A stretch of DNA of 64,000 nt, taken from Neoakkermansia glycaniphila (GTDB lineage Bacteria; Verrucomicrobiota; Verrucomicrobiia; Verrucomicrobiales; Akkermansiaceae). Positions 10,171 through 20,818 of this stretch are shown piece after piece. Location of the stretch: NCBI RefSeq assembly GCF_001683795.1, contig NZ_LIGX01000002.1, positions 1-64,000 on the forward strand. Direction: 5' to 3'. The stretch's first letter is position 1. The number at the start of each line of letters is the position of its first letter. The position numbers and the translations under genes are program-made. The notes below the pieces were generated by a model. That model was not told the DNA's origin, did not search any database, and worked only from the letters and a program-made list of their open reading frames with translations.

Positions 10171-12171
10171 TCAAGGCCGATCCAGTTCATAGGCCAAAAC
10201 ACGGCTCTTTCCATCGACCGACACATTCACCTTCAACCCGTATTCATCGAATTTCGCATTGCCGAATTCCGCATGGAAACGGGGAACATCCCCCTTGGCA
10301 TCCACCGGGCAAATGACCGTCACATAACGAACGGCTTCCTCGCCATCCTTCCTTGCATCGAACGAAATCCTCATCCGCTTTCTGCGGTTCCGGGATTTTT
10401 CGGAATACCATCCATCCTCCTGCCTCACGCTCATTCCTGCCGGGCCGAAACATTGCAGCATCATCCTGCTGCCGTCTTCAAACTGCGTGGAAAACGCCAT
10501 CTCCCGGCTTGAGTGCACGATCTCCCCTTCAGGCATCTGGTAATGGAGATTCACCGTACCCACGGCCTTGCCATCCAGTTCATCCACAATCACGAAATAG
10601 CGGCCATCCACAAAGAAAACGGAGCGGCGATGCTTCAAATCCCTGTAACTCCGGTTCTCCGTCACAAGCACCTGCTCCTCCCCATCCGGCTGCCACAGCC
10701 GGGTCACGGATTCCGTATTTTCCAGATTCCTGTCGTCCAGCGTCGCGGTATTGTGCACGCACGTCTGGCGATGCCAGTCCCGCTGTTCCTGAATCTCCCC
10801 CTCGCCGCCGTACATATAGGAACCCGAATCCGGGAACAGCCTCCTGCCCTTGAACCACAGCTCGAACGTACCGTTATCCGGCTGATTGTGCCAGAAAGCC
10901 TTCGGCCCGGCCTTCACCACCATCTGCGTGGCATCCATCCCCCAGGAATTGCGGAAAACGAAAAAACCGGAATCGGGGAAACCCTTCGACAAGTAACCCG
11001 GAAGCGCACCTTCCCTGCCTTCAGTGGCAAAATACCTGATGGCCTCATTTTTCGGAAAAAGATCGCTCCAAACCCGATAATTGCGCAGCATCACCCTTCT
11101 GCCATGCAGCTTGGCATCGCTGAAACAGGGATTGGAGTAATCGGGAAAAGAGATATTGGCGTGGAACATGATCATCTTTTCAATCACATCCGAATAACCG
11201 AGAGGAAACTCGTCGCGGAACCCGTTCTTCTCGGCAAGCTCCAAGGCCTTCCGAAAAAGATTGATGGATGCGAGATGATAACCCGGATCAAGCTCCATCT
11301 GGCCGCCGTCTTCGTAAACCTGTGCCGTAATCTCTCGGTTCAGGATATTGATGCCGCTTTTCCTCCATGCCGCAGCATCCCTGAATTCGTGGAAAAAGGA
11401 ACCTGCCGCGATCATACGCTGGGATTCGAACAGCAGGTGGTTGCCCCGTTGCGAATAATGCCCCATGATATGTGCGGCATGCCGGTGGTAATTCACCAGA
11501 AATTCCGTCAGAAACTCAGGCGTGAAAGAAGGCGAATCCAGAAACAGCCGGAACTGCATGATCTGATCCTGCAGGCGGTGGCTCACCTCCAGAGACCGCC
11601 AGGCAAAACGCATATTTTCCACTTCATCAATCTCACCTTGGCTGCCCTGCCGCCTCTTCTTCCTTTCTTCATCCGACAACAGCGGATTCTTCCTGATCCA
11701 GTCCCTGTACTGATGCACCCACGCCTCGGCATACATCTCTTCCCCCGACATGCGGTAGGCCTTCCCCAGCGGCGTAAACCACTTGTGGCGATGCAACTGC
11801 CAGCGCAGCTCATTATCCCTGACCGGCCAATACGTCCAATCGATCTCTTCTCCGTAAAACAGCGAATCCTGACGCACGCCGCGCACATAAAAAATGTGCT
11901 TCACCGCATCGTTCGCCCAATGTTCCTCCTCTTCCGAAAGGGACACCTTCCCCGGAATCCTGACACCTGCACGATTCCGGTAGTAAGCGAGCAAGGCTTT
12001 TGCAGCCTCATGATCCTTTCCTTGTTCGTGGAGGGCCTTCACATCTTCCAGCCCCGGACGGTCGAGATCAAGCAAGGCGAACGCCTCGCGCCGGATCACA
12101 CGGACATCCTCCCCTGCTGCCAGACCCAACCATACGGCAAGCAAACATGCAAAAAAAATCATCGTTTTCAT
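10171..12171 (-). CDS. Secreted heparinase II/III-like polysaccharide lyase (PL12-type)
   Basis: The chosen ATG at 12171 gives a 666-residue protein with a proper signal peptide (MKTMIFFACLLAVWLGLAAG). The frame extends upstream to 12309 but adds sequence that does not look like an export signal. The N-terminal two thirds is an alpha-helical toroid of the heparinase/alginate-lyase kind, with 'GGQMELDPGYHLASINLF' in the usual Tyr-His active-site neighbourhood. The C-terminal third is a heparinase II/III beta-sandwich with 'HNQPDNGTFELWFKGRRLF' and 'QTCVHNTATLDD', the hallmark blocks of PL12 heparan-sulfate lyases. Such enzymes cleave uronic-acid-containing glycosaminoglycans by beta-elimination. 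The substrate is inferred from family resemblance only. The gene converges on the GH20 gene. Confidence 0.82.
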   Translation of the reverse strand: MKTMIFFACLLAVWLGLAAGEDVRVIRREAFALLDLDRPGLEDVKALHEQGKDHEAAKALLAYYRNRAGVRIPGKVSLSEEEEHWANDAVKHIFYVRGVRQDSLFYGEEIDWTYWPVRDNELRWQLHRHKWFTPLGKAYRMSGEEMYAEAWVHQYRDWIRKNPLLSDEERKKRRQGSQGEIDEVENMRFAWRSLEVSHRLQDQIMQFRLFLDSPSFTPEFLTEFLVNYHRHAAHIMGHYSQRGNHLLFESQRMIAAGSFFHEFRDAAAWRKSGINILNREITAQVYEDGGQMELDPGYHLASINLFRKALELAEKNGFRDEFPLGYSDVIEKMIMFHANISFPDYSNPCFSDAKLHGRRVMLRNYRVWSDLFPKNEAIRYFATEGREGALPGYLSKGFPDSGFFVFRNSWGMDATQMVVKAGPKAFWHNQPDNGTFELWFKGRRLFPDSGSYMYGGEGEIQEQRDWHRQTCVHNTATLDDRNLENTESVTRLWQPDGEEQVLVTENRSYRDLKHRRSVFFVDGRYFVIVDELDGKAVGTVNLHYQMPEGEIVHSSREMAFSTQFEDGSRMMLQCFGPAGMSVRQEDGWYSEKSRNRRKRMRISFDARKDGEEAVRYVTVICPVDAKGDVPRFHAEFGNAKFDEYGLKVNVSVDGKSRVLAYELDRP

Positions 12172-12292
12172 CATTCCATCCGGTTCATTGCATTCGGCAC
12201 ACCTGTTCACCGTGGCATACCGTTTACCATCATACCGCGCAGCCCCATGATGTCGATCCCAAAATACCGCGCCGGATGCAGGCGGAAGAAAC

Positions 12293-12317
12293 AACAAAAC
12301 CCGGCGCACAGCCGGGT
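12293..12317 (-). terminator. Terminator downstream of tRNA-Gln
   Basis: On the minus strand a 7-bp stem ACCCGGC/GCCGGGT with a 5-base loop is followed by TTTGTTGT, ten bases after the tRNA 3' end. Confidence 0.65.
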
Positions 12318-12327
12318 TTCAAAAAGT

Positions 12328-12401
12328 TGGTAGTCCTACCAGGATTCGAACCTAGAATAACGGAATCAAAATCCGGTGTGTTACCATTACACTATAGGAC
12401 T
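12328..12401 (-). tRNA. tRNA-Gln (anticodon TTG)
   Basis: The 74-base cloverleaf has a 7-bp acceptor stem (AGTCCTA/TAGGACT), discriminator A, and an encoded CCA tail. The D stem is GTG/CAC. The anticodon loop TTTTGAT carries TTG, and the T arm is CTAGG-TTCGAAT-CCTGG. The layout matches bacterial tRNA-Gln closely. The first anticodon-stem pair is a C-T mismatch. The gene diverges from prfA. Confidence 0.93.
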
Positions 12402-12440
12402 ACGAATGACTTGCCCGTTACCGGGGTCAAGTGCGCGCGC

Positions 12441-12469
12441 ATTTAATCACACTTGCTGCAAATTGGCAA
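12441..12469 (-). promoter_or_regulatory. Promoter of tRNA-Gln
   Basis: On the minus strand TTGCCA, a 17-bp spacer and TTAAAT lie about 40 bases upstream of the tRNA 5' end. Confidence 0.55.
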
Positions 12470-12497
12470 GATAAAAATTGCATTTCTCAAAATTCCC

Positions 12498-12526
12498 TTG
12501 AGGGAAAGCGCGTTTCCCTGTACACT
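12498..12526 (+). promoter_or_regulatory. Promoter of prfA with a palindrome in the spacer
   Basis: TTGAGG and TACACT are separated by 17 bp, 25 bases before the prfA ATG. The spacer contains an inverted repeat AGGGAAA-5-TTTCCCT (12501-12519), placed where a repressor would block polymerase. Confidence 0.55.
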
Positions 12527-12551
12527 CGCCGCAGACATTTTCCCCCTTCTC

Positions 12552-13628
12552 ATGGATTACAGCCCCCTGATCGAAAAACGCCGCGCAAGACTCTCCGAAC
12601 TGGAGGCCCTGATTGCGGCCCCCGATTTCTTCAACGACCAGAAACGGGCATCGGAACTGATGCGCGAACACCGCCGCGTACAGGAGCTGATGCAGGATTG
12701 GGACCAGCTGCTCAAATGCCGCCGCGAACTGGAAGACAATCAGGAACTCTCCAAAAGCGACGACGAGGAAATGGCCGAAATGGCCCGCATGGAAATCGAA
12801 CCTCTCGAACAGGAAATCTCCCGGCTGGAAGAAAAAGTGCAATACAGCCTCCTGCCCCGCGATACGACGGAAGACCGCGACGCCATCGTCGAAATCCGCG
12901 CCGGAACGGGCGGCGACGAAGCCTCCCTGTTCGCCGGGGATCTCCTCGGCATGTACCAGCACTATTCCGAAGCGAAAGGCTGGAAATTCGAACTGATGGA
13001 AGCCAGCCCGTCGGATGTCGGCGGGTTCAAGGAAGCCGTCTGCCGCATATCCGGCGAAGAAGTATTCCGCTTCATGAAGTACGAGAGCGGCGTGCATCGC
13101 GTGCAGCGCGTCCCCGCCACGGAGACGCAGGGCCGCATCCACACCTCCACGGCCACGGTCGCCGTCCTCCCCGAAGCCGAAGAAGTGGACATCGAAATCC
13201 GCCCCGACGACCTTCGCATCGAAACCTGCCGTTCGGGCGGCGCAGGCGGCCAGCACGTCAACCGCACGGAATCCGCCGTCCAGATCTTCCACCTTCCTAC
13301 CGGCCTGATGGTACGCTGCGAAGAAGAACGCAGCCAGATGAAAAACCGCGAAAAAGGCATGCGCATTCTTCGCGCCAAACTCTTCGAAGCCAAACAGCGC
13401 GAAGAGCATGAAAAGTACTCCTCCCAGCGGCGCAGCCTGATCGGCTCCGGAGGCCGCGAAGAAAAAATCCGCACCTACAACTTCCCGCAAAGCCGGATGA
13501 CTGATCACCGAGTCGGGTACACATCCTACAATCTGGACGGCATCCTTGCCGGACAAATCAACGAAGTGATCGCCGTACTCCAGCATGCGGAGATGCAGGA
13601 ACGCCTTGCCGAAGAGGGCCTCGCATGA
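12552..13628 (+). CDS. prfA: Peptide chain release factor 1
   Basis: This 358-residue protein matches the usual class I release-factor length (about 360). It recognises UAA/UAG stop codons and triggers peptidyl-tRNA hydrolysis. The catalytic GGQ lies in 'GGAGGQHVNRTESAV', and the codon-recognition tripeptide is PAT (in 'RVPATETQGR'), which marks RF1 rather than RF2. The ATG at 12552 was chosen because homologues begin at this region ('MDYSPLIEKRRARL') and a promoter sits just upstream. An in-frame upstream extension from 12453 would overlap the promoter. The stop codon overlaps the prmC start (ATGA), so the two are translationally coupled. PrmC methylates the GGQ glutamine of this factor. Confidence 0.96.
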   Translation: MDYSPLIEKRRARLSELEALIAAPDFFNDQKRASELMREHRRVQELMQDWDQLLKCRRELEDNQELSKSDDEEMAEMARMEIEPLEQEISRLEEKVQYSLLPRDTTEDRDAIVEIRAGTGGDEASLFAGDLLGMYQHYSEAKGWKFELMEASPSDVGGFKEAVCRISGEEVFRFMKYESGVHRVQRVPATETQGRIHTSTATVAVLPEAEEVDIEIRPDDLRIETCRSGGAGGQHVNRTESAVQIFHLPTGLMVRCEEERSQMKNREKGMRILRAKLFEAKQREEHEKYSSQRRSLIGSGGREEKIRTYNFPQSRMTDHRVGYTSYNLDGILAGQINEVIAVLQHAEMQERLAEEGLA

Positions 13629-14524
13629 TGAAAACGGTTCTCGAAGTGCTGAATGCCGGCACGGCCTACCTCTCCGGCAAAGACTGTGAAGACGCGCGCC
13701 ACTCCATGCAGAGGCTCATGGCCCATGTACTGCAATGCGACAAGACCTGGCTGTACCTGCACCATGAAGACGCCGTCCCGGAAGACAAGCTCGTTCCCCT
13801 TCGAGAACTCATGAAAAGGCGCGGCTCCGGCGAACCGCTGCAGCACCTGCTCGGCACGACGGAGTTCTACCGCCGCGACTTCATCACCGATGCGCGCGCC
13901 CTCGTCCCACGCCCCGAAACGGAAGAACTGGTCGAACTGCTGCTGAAACGCATCTCCCCCCGCCCCGGCATGCGCATTCTGGACATGGGCACCGGCTCCG
14001 GCATCATCGGCATCACGCTGGCCCTCGAACTCGCCGCCGCCACCCCCGACGTCACGCTCGCGGACATCTCCCCGCAGGCTCTCAGCCTCGCGCTGGAAAA
14101 CGCCACAGCTCTCGGCGCGAAGGTACGCACCTTCCGCAGCGATCTCTTCTCCGCCTGGCAGCAGGAAGCGGATGCGGAACACGCCCCCGTTCCGCCGCCG
14201 GAACGCTTCGACCTCATGGTGGCGAACCTCCCCTACATCCCCGATGCCGAAGAACTGTCCGCAGAAGTGCTGCACGACCCCCACTCGGCCCTGTTCGGCG
14301 GTGCGGAAGGCACGGAAATCATCGAACGCTTCCTTCGGGAAGCCCCTGCCCGACTGGCTCCCGGCGGCATCGTCGCGCTCGAAATCGGCCACGATCAGGG
14401 AGATGCCGTCCTGTCCATGATGCAACGGCTCGGATACAGGCACGCGGAAGTGCTCGCCGACCTGAACGGCATCCGACGCTTCCCCATCGCGGGCGCACCC
14501 GCCATCCCGTCCCAAGAACCGTAA
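13625..14524 (+). CDS. prmC: Release factor glutamine N5-methyltransferase
   Basis: This 299-residue SAM-dependent methyltransferase has an N-terminal helical domain (about 1-80) and a Rossmann methyltransferase domain. Motif I is 'ILDMGTGSGIIG'. The catalytic tetrapeptide is NLPY, in 'MVANLPYIPDAEEL', where most PrmC proteins have NPPY. It modifies the GGQ glutamine of RF1 and RF2 and raises termination efficiency. It overlaps prfA by four bases (ATGA) and is followed after 8 bases by a membrane protein gene, so all three are probably co-transcribed. The prfA-prmC pairing is widely conserved and supports the assignment. Confidence 0.93.
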   Translation: MMKTVLEVLNAGTAYLSGKDCEDARHSMQRLMAHVLQCDKTWLYLHHEDAVPEDKLVPLRELMKRRGSGEPLQHLLGTTEFYRRDFITDARALVPRPETEELVELLLKRISPRPGMRILDMGTGSGIIGITLALELAAATPDVTLADISPQALSLALENATALGAKVRTFRSDLFSAWQQEADAEHAPVPPPERFDLMVANLPYIPDAEELSAEVLHDPHSALFGGAEGTEIIERFLREAPARLAPGGIVALEIGHDQGDAVLSMMQRLGYRHAEVLADLNGIRRFPIAGAPAIPSQEP

Positions 14525-14532
14525 CGCCCGCC

Positions 14533-15174
14533 ATGTGGCTCATCTATCCGATCGTCAAGAAAATCGTCGCCCGCATCGGCTGGATCGTCTCCATCGTCGC
14601 CATTCATTGCGCCGTCTTCAGCCTGCTGGAAGCATTGCTCTTCATCATCGGCTCCACCTTCGGCAGCAGCCTGTGCCTGCGGGGCGGCTTCCTCTTCGAC
14701 TTCGTCTCCCAGCGATTCTACATGTGGCTGCTGATTTTATGCGGCATTCTGGCTCCATGGTGCTGCCTCGTGCTGCTGGCGAAAGGCGGCAATGCCATCA
14801 TCCGCATCTTTGCCTACATGGCGGCATTCTTTTCGCTCATTCAGCTGGCGGACACCCTCTACCTGCTCTTCACCGGGCAATACCACAGCATCATCGACGG
14901 GCAGTTGTTCTACAGCATCCTTTCCGGAACCATGCTGGCCGTCACCATCCTGGCCGCCCTGCCGTACTATGATGCAGCTCCCCGCCCGTTGAAAATCAGG
15001 CTTGTCGCCGTGGCCACCCTTCTGGTACTTGTACCGATCGCGACTCCTGTGCCCGATTATCCGTGGCTCGTCTTCGTCCAGTGCGCGCTGAAAATCGCGC
15101 TGTGCCTCCCGCTGTTCCGTGTCGCCCGCGTTCTGTCAAAAAACGCACCGCACATCGCCGGCCTGCCCGAATAA
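14533..15174 (+). CDS. Integral membrane protein of unknown function
   Basis: The 213-residue protein is very hydrophobic, with about five or six predicted membrane helices (for example near residues 15-40, 55-80, 85-110, 125-145, 155-172 and 178-195) and short loops. I recognise no catalytic or transport motif. It starts 8 bases after prmC and is probably the last gene of the prfA-prmC transcript. No function can be assigned. Confidence 0.7.
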   Translation: MWLIYPIVKKIVARIGWIVSIVAIHCAVFSLLEALLFIIGSTFGSSLCLRGGFLFDFVSQRFYMWLLILCGILAPWCCLVLLAKGGNAIIRIFAYMAAFFSLIQLADTLYLLFTGQYHSIIDGQLFYSILSGTMLAVTILAALPYYDAAPRPLKIRLVAVATLLVLVPIATPVPDYPWLVFVQCALKIALCLPLFRVARVLSKNAPHIAGLPE

Positions 15175-15217
15175 GCAGCTGGAGCCGTGAACCGCAGCGG
15201 GCACGCAGCAACCAGCA

Positions 15218-15754
15218 TCATTCTTCCGGGAATACCCAGCCCAGAATCCTGCAATCCTTATCCAGCAGGCAATAATAATGTTTCACGCCTGTGCCCATGG
15301 AAAACGTTTGATCATAAATCGATCGCGTTCTCACAGGATAAATATACTCCACCAACTGCTCAGAATGACTGGAATCACACCACACAGCTTTTTTCATATC
15401 TACATCAGCATACTCCGATAAAATGATTTTACAAGCAAATGGTTGCAAAAGAGATTTAGCTTCTTCCAGTGTGATAGACTCTTTTTTATATTTATTGTGC
15501 TTATTGCCCATTTCGATTCTGAATTCCTGAAAATTCTTGAACCGAGCATCTATCATACCTTCTACATCCGAAGGAGTCAGATCATAAGGATCCAGCATAA
15601 TTTTTACATAAAGAACACCCCAAATCCAAATAGGAGCAGTCAGCACCAACGGAACACCCAGAAAAAGCATCCAAAAAGCGACTTTCTTCAGAACTCTCCA
15701 GCCTTTTGAACCCTGTTTTTCGACTTCTACCTTGTTTTCTTCCTCTTTCATCAT
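15218..15754 (-). CDS. Single-pass membrane protein of unknown function
   Basis: The 178-residue product has a charged cytoplasmic N-terminus, one strong membrane helix at about residues 26-50 (FWMLFLGVPLVLTAPIWIWG), and a soluble, probably extracytoplasmic C-terminal part rich in Lys, Glu and Asp. It starts 29 bases after the stop of the gene at 15784-17109, which suggests co-transcription. The DNA is clearly more A+T-rich than its neighbours, as expected for a lineage-specific or acquired gene. No family recognised. A second ATG at 15751 is equally possible. Confidence 0.65.
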   Translation of the reverse strand: MMKEEENKVEVEKQGSKGWRVLKKVAFWMLFLGVPLVLTAPIWIWGVLYVKIMLDPYDLTPSDVEGMIDARFKNFQEFRIEMGNKHNKYKKESITLEEAKSLLQPFACKIILSEYADVDMKKAVWCDSSHSEQLVEYIYPVRTRSIYDQTFSMGTGVKHYYCLLDKDCRILGWVFPEE

Positions 15755-15783
15755 CGTTCTATTCTATCGGATCTTTGCAAGGC

Positions 15784-17109
15784 TCACAGTATCGGCGTCG
15801 GGATCGTGATGGGATCACCGGTCGTTACTTCAGCCCCGGGAGTGCCGGGCGCAAGCTTCGGGGTCAGGCTGACCATGATCTTCACCTGTTTCGAATGGGG
15901 GAAGATGCGGTAATCATAGATTTCGTATTTCCGGAGAAAACTTGATGTTTCGCCCGGCTTCAGCGTCACGGACGGAGCATCTTCCGCCTTGTCCTGTTCC
16001 ACGAGTGCCCCCTTCCATGAGTCAGCGTTATCACCGGAGAAACGATACACGAAAGTACCCCAGCCTTGCGGCAAAGCAATGGGTTCTGTTCCCCGGTTGC
16101 TGACGGTCACCTTCAGATTCATCACAGCCATACGCCCCTCTTCCGCGTGATTCCCTTCATGCTCAAGCGAAATTTGCAAGGGAGCCTCCGGACGACGGAG
16201 AGGTACAGGATACAATTGGGCGGCGAATCCCTGCCCATCGACGACCCACACCTGATTGTCGGACAAAAGAACATCGTGTCCCATGCCGTTTAGCCTGTTG
16301 GTCAGCATGTTTTCCCCGGTAGAAAGACTGACGACATTCAAATGATCGCACCACCGCATGCCGAAATGCGTAACGACGGTATCATCATTCAGCCATGACG
16401 ACCGCTCCAGATCCACACTCAAATACTCGTTTTCCTCACTGGGACGAGCCGCGGACGGTCGGAATTCCCCCGTCACCGGATGGAGCCATGCCAACGCCTC
16501 CTTACCTTCGGCTCCGGCATACCGGATGGCCAGCCAGCCTTCAGCATTCGGAAGGGGCGTCGCATCGTGCAAGGAAAACGCTTCATCTCCCTTCCATGCC
16601 ACGCGCCGTTCCTGCCCGGGCTTGCCGGGAAAAAAGAAGACACGCCCGAGAGAATTTGCCATGCCAAGCGTCTCGTCGATCCTGCGCCAATATGTTGTGT
16701 ACGTATCGGAAGGAAGCATCAGGCAACGGGGAGGCGGTTCCTTGGTATAATCCTTCTCCGTCGTAAACCGGGGCAAAGCCTGCACCTGTCGCACGATGTC
16801 CGGAGGAGACGGCAGGATCACACGTTCGAAAGGTTTCAAAGAATCGTTCGTTTTGCGGTAAGCGTAATACCCCTTGGCGAATGCTTCCCGCCAATCGTCT
16901 CCCGTAACGCCAGCGGCCTGTCCGGCCTGATCATAGTAGATGGAATAGCCGACATACCCGGGCAAATCCGGAGACAGGGCATCCACACTATATAAATGCC
17001 CCTCCTTGACGATATACACAGGCATTTTTTCCCAGGGAGACGACTGTTCGGCATGCACGGAACATGCCAAAGCACAAATACTTGCAAAGAAAGATAAGGT
17101 AGCTTTCAT
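15784..17109 (-). CDS. Secreted protein of unknown function, probable beta-rich fold
   Basis: The 441-residue protein begins with a signal peptide (MKATLSFFASICALACSVHA). The middle part reads like beta-propeller or WD-type strands ('GWLAIRYAGAEGKEALAWLHPVTGEF', interrupted by loops). The C-terminal 120 residues ('VTVSNRGTEPIALPQGWGTF') look like an immunoglobulin-type or DUF-like domain. No enzymatic motif is visible. Its order of short motifs resembles that of the secreted protein at 30132-31019, so the two may be distant relatives; this is inference from eye comparison. It lies upstream of the membrane protein at 15218-15754 on the same strand. Confidence 0.7.
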   Translation of the reverse strand: MKATLSFFASICALACSVHAEQSSPWEKMPVYIVKEGHLYSVDALSPDLPGYVGYSIYYDQAGQAAGVTGDDWREAFAKGYYAYRKTNDSLKPFERVILPSPPDIVRQVQALPRFTTEKDYTKEPPPRCLMLPSDTYTTYWRRIDETLGMANSLGRVFFFPGKPGQERRVAWKGDEAFSLHDATPLPNAEGWLAIRYAGAEGKEALAWLHPVTGEFRPSAARPSEENEYLSVDLERSSWLNDDTVVTHFGMRWCDHLNVVSLSTGENMLTNRLNGMGHDVLLSDNQVWVVDGQGFAAQLYPVPLRRPEAPLQISLEHEGNHAEEGRMAVMNLKVTVSNRGTEPIALPQGWGTFVYRFSGDNADSWKGALVEQDKAEDAPSVTLKPGETSSFLRKYEIYDYRIFPHSKQVKIMVSLTPKLAPGTPGAEVTTGDPITIPTPIL

Positions 17110-17164
17110 ACTGGTATAAGTATAGCTCCTTCCCGTAACACTCCGTAATCTCGGATTGTGTCAT

Positions 17165-17203
17165 GCAACAAAATGCCGCACCCGGCCTTTCGACCGGGTA
17201 CGG
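17165..17203 (-). terminator. Terminator of clpB
   Basis: On the minus strand a 10-bp stem, CCGTACCCGG/CCGGGTGCGG with one G-T pair, is followed by CATTTTGTTG, 40 bases after the clpB stop. Confidence 0.8.
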
Positions 17204-17242
17204 ACAATAAAAGAGCCATCAGGGGCAAGCCTGCCTCGCCCA

Positions 17243-19816
<2,574 letters not shown>

Positions 19817-19863
19817 GCTTTTTATGACACCGATTACAGCCGTTACGTTGAATTCCGAATGAT

Positions 19864-19880
19864 GGAAAAATGATTTTTCC
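19864..19880. promoter_or_regulatory. Perfect palindrome upstream of clpB
   Basis: GGAAAAAT-G-ATTTTTCC is an exact 8+1+8 inverted repeat, 48 bases upstream of the clpB ATG in the divergent clpB/L,D-transpeptidase region. It could be an operator. It is not the CIRCE element. Confidence 0.4.
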
Positions 19881-19989
19881 TGCAATTTTACAGTGTAGTC
19901 CTTTCGCCGCACCGGAAGGCGAAAAAGGCATTGCCTGCGCCCTGCGGCAACGACGCCGGAAAACACCGAGGAAGGACTTCTCTATATCC

Positions 19990-20018
19990 TTGTCAAAACG
20001 AAAAAAACCTGCTACCAT
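19990..20018 (+). promoter_or_regulatory. Promoter of the L,D-transpeptidase gene
   Basis: TTGTCA, a 17-bp spacer and TACCAT lie about 43 bases upstream of the start codon at 20062. Confidence 0.55.
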
Positions 20019-20061
20019 GCGCCCGGAAATCAGGCGATTCCACACTTTTCCTTTGACGGTC

Positions 20062-20700
20062 ATGAAATTATACAAACGCAATATTGCAGTCTTGCTGGCC
20101 TGCACGGTTTTTGCCATCCTTGCCCCTTCGTGCCAGAATGCGGCCCGCCCCATCACTGCGGCCAAGCGGAATGAAAACGCAACCAGACCGTTTACACATA
20201 CCAATTTCATCAACAGCCCGGATTACCGCTTCACCCGGGATATGTGGAGCAACGACGACCGCCTCGCCGCCGCCAACGGAAAAAATTCGCGCGTCGATAT
20301 CCTGGTGGGCGTACAGCGCGGCCGCCTGTACGTCAACGATGAAATAGCTTTGGATTTCCCCGCCTGCACCGGCAAGGCCGGCCACGAAACCCCGCTCGGC
20401 TCCTTCCGCATTCAGGAAAAGGACCGCGACCACCACTCCAGCTCCTACGGCTACGTCGTGGACCATAAGGACGACACCGTCAACGCGGACGCCACCCCTT
20501 CCTCAAAAATCCCACCGGGCGGACGCTACATCCCCGCTTCCATGCCCTACTGGATGCGCATCAACGGCCCGGTCGGCTTGCATGAAGGCGCCGTGTACCG
20601 CGATTCGAATTCCCACGGCTGCGTTCGCATCCCCGTTGAAGCCTGCAAAATTCTCTTTAACAAGCTGACGGTCGGGTCGCGCGTCAACGTCCTTCCCTGA
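20062..20700 (+). CDS. YkuD-family L,D-transpeptidase lipoprotein
   Basis: The 212-residue protein has a lipoprotein signal peptide with lipobox LAPSC (lipidated Cys24). The YkuD domain ends with the catalytic signature 'SNSHGCVRI' (H185, C187), and an upstream His is in 'GPVGLHEG'. Such enzymes form 3-3 cross-links in peptidoglycan or attach proteins to it, acting in the periplasm. The ATG at 20062 was chosen because it starts the export signal; the frame extends upstream to 19870 but that part runs through the promoter. The next gene is an M23 peptidase, so two cell-wall enzymes sit side by side. Confidence 0.88.
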   Translation: MKLYKRNIAVLLACTVFAILAPSCQNAARPITAAKRNENATRPFTHTNFINSPDYRFTRDMWSNDDRLAAANGKNSRVDILVGVQRGRLYVNDEIALDFPACTGKAGHETPLGSFRIQEKDRDHHSSSYGYVVDHKDDTVNADATPSSKIPPGGRYIPASMPYWMRINGPVGLHEGAVYRDSNSHGCVRIPVEACKILFNKLTVGSRVNVLP

Positions 20701-20784
20701 CCTTGACGAAAGAACGGTTTTTTGCGGAAAAGCGGACACGTCTCCGTCCGACCGGAAGAACCTCTCTTCGAACGGAAAAAACAG

Positions 20785-20812
20785 TTGAAAAAGCGCAGGA
20801 TTCTGGTAGTAT
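20785..20812 (+). promoter_or_regulatory. Promoter of the M23 peptidase gene, probably leaderless
   Basis: TTGAAA, a 16-bp spacer and TAGTAT end six bases before a GTG codon at 20819. Transcription would start at or next to that codon, which supports the GTG as start. Confidence 0.55.
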
Positions 20813-20818
20813 GCGCTC

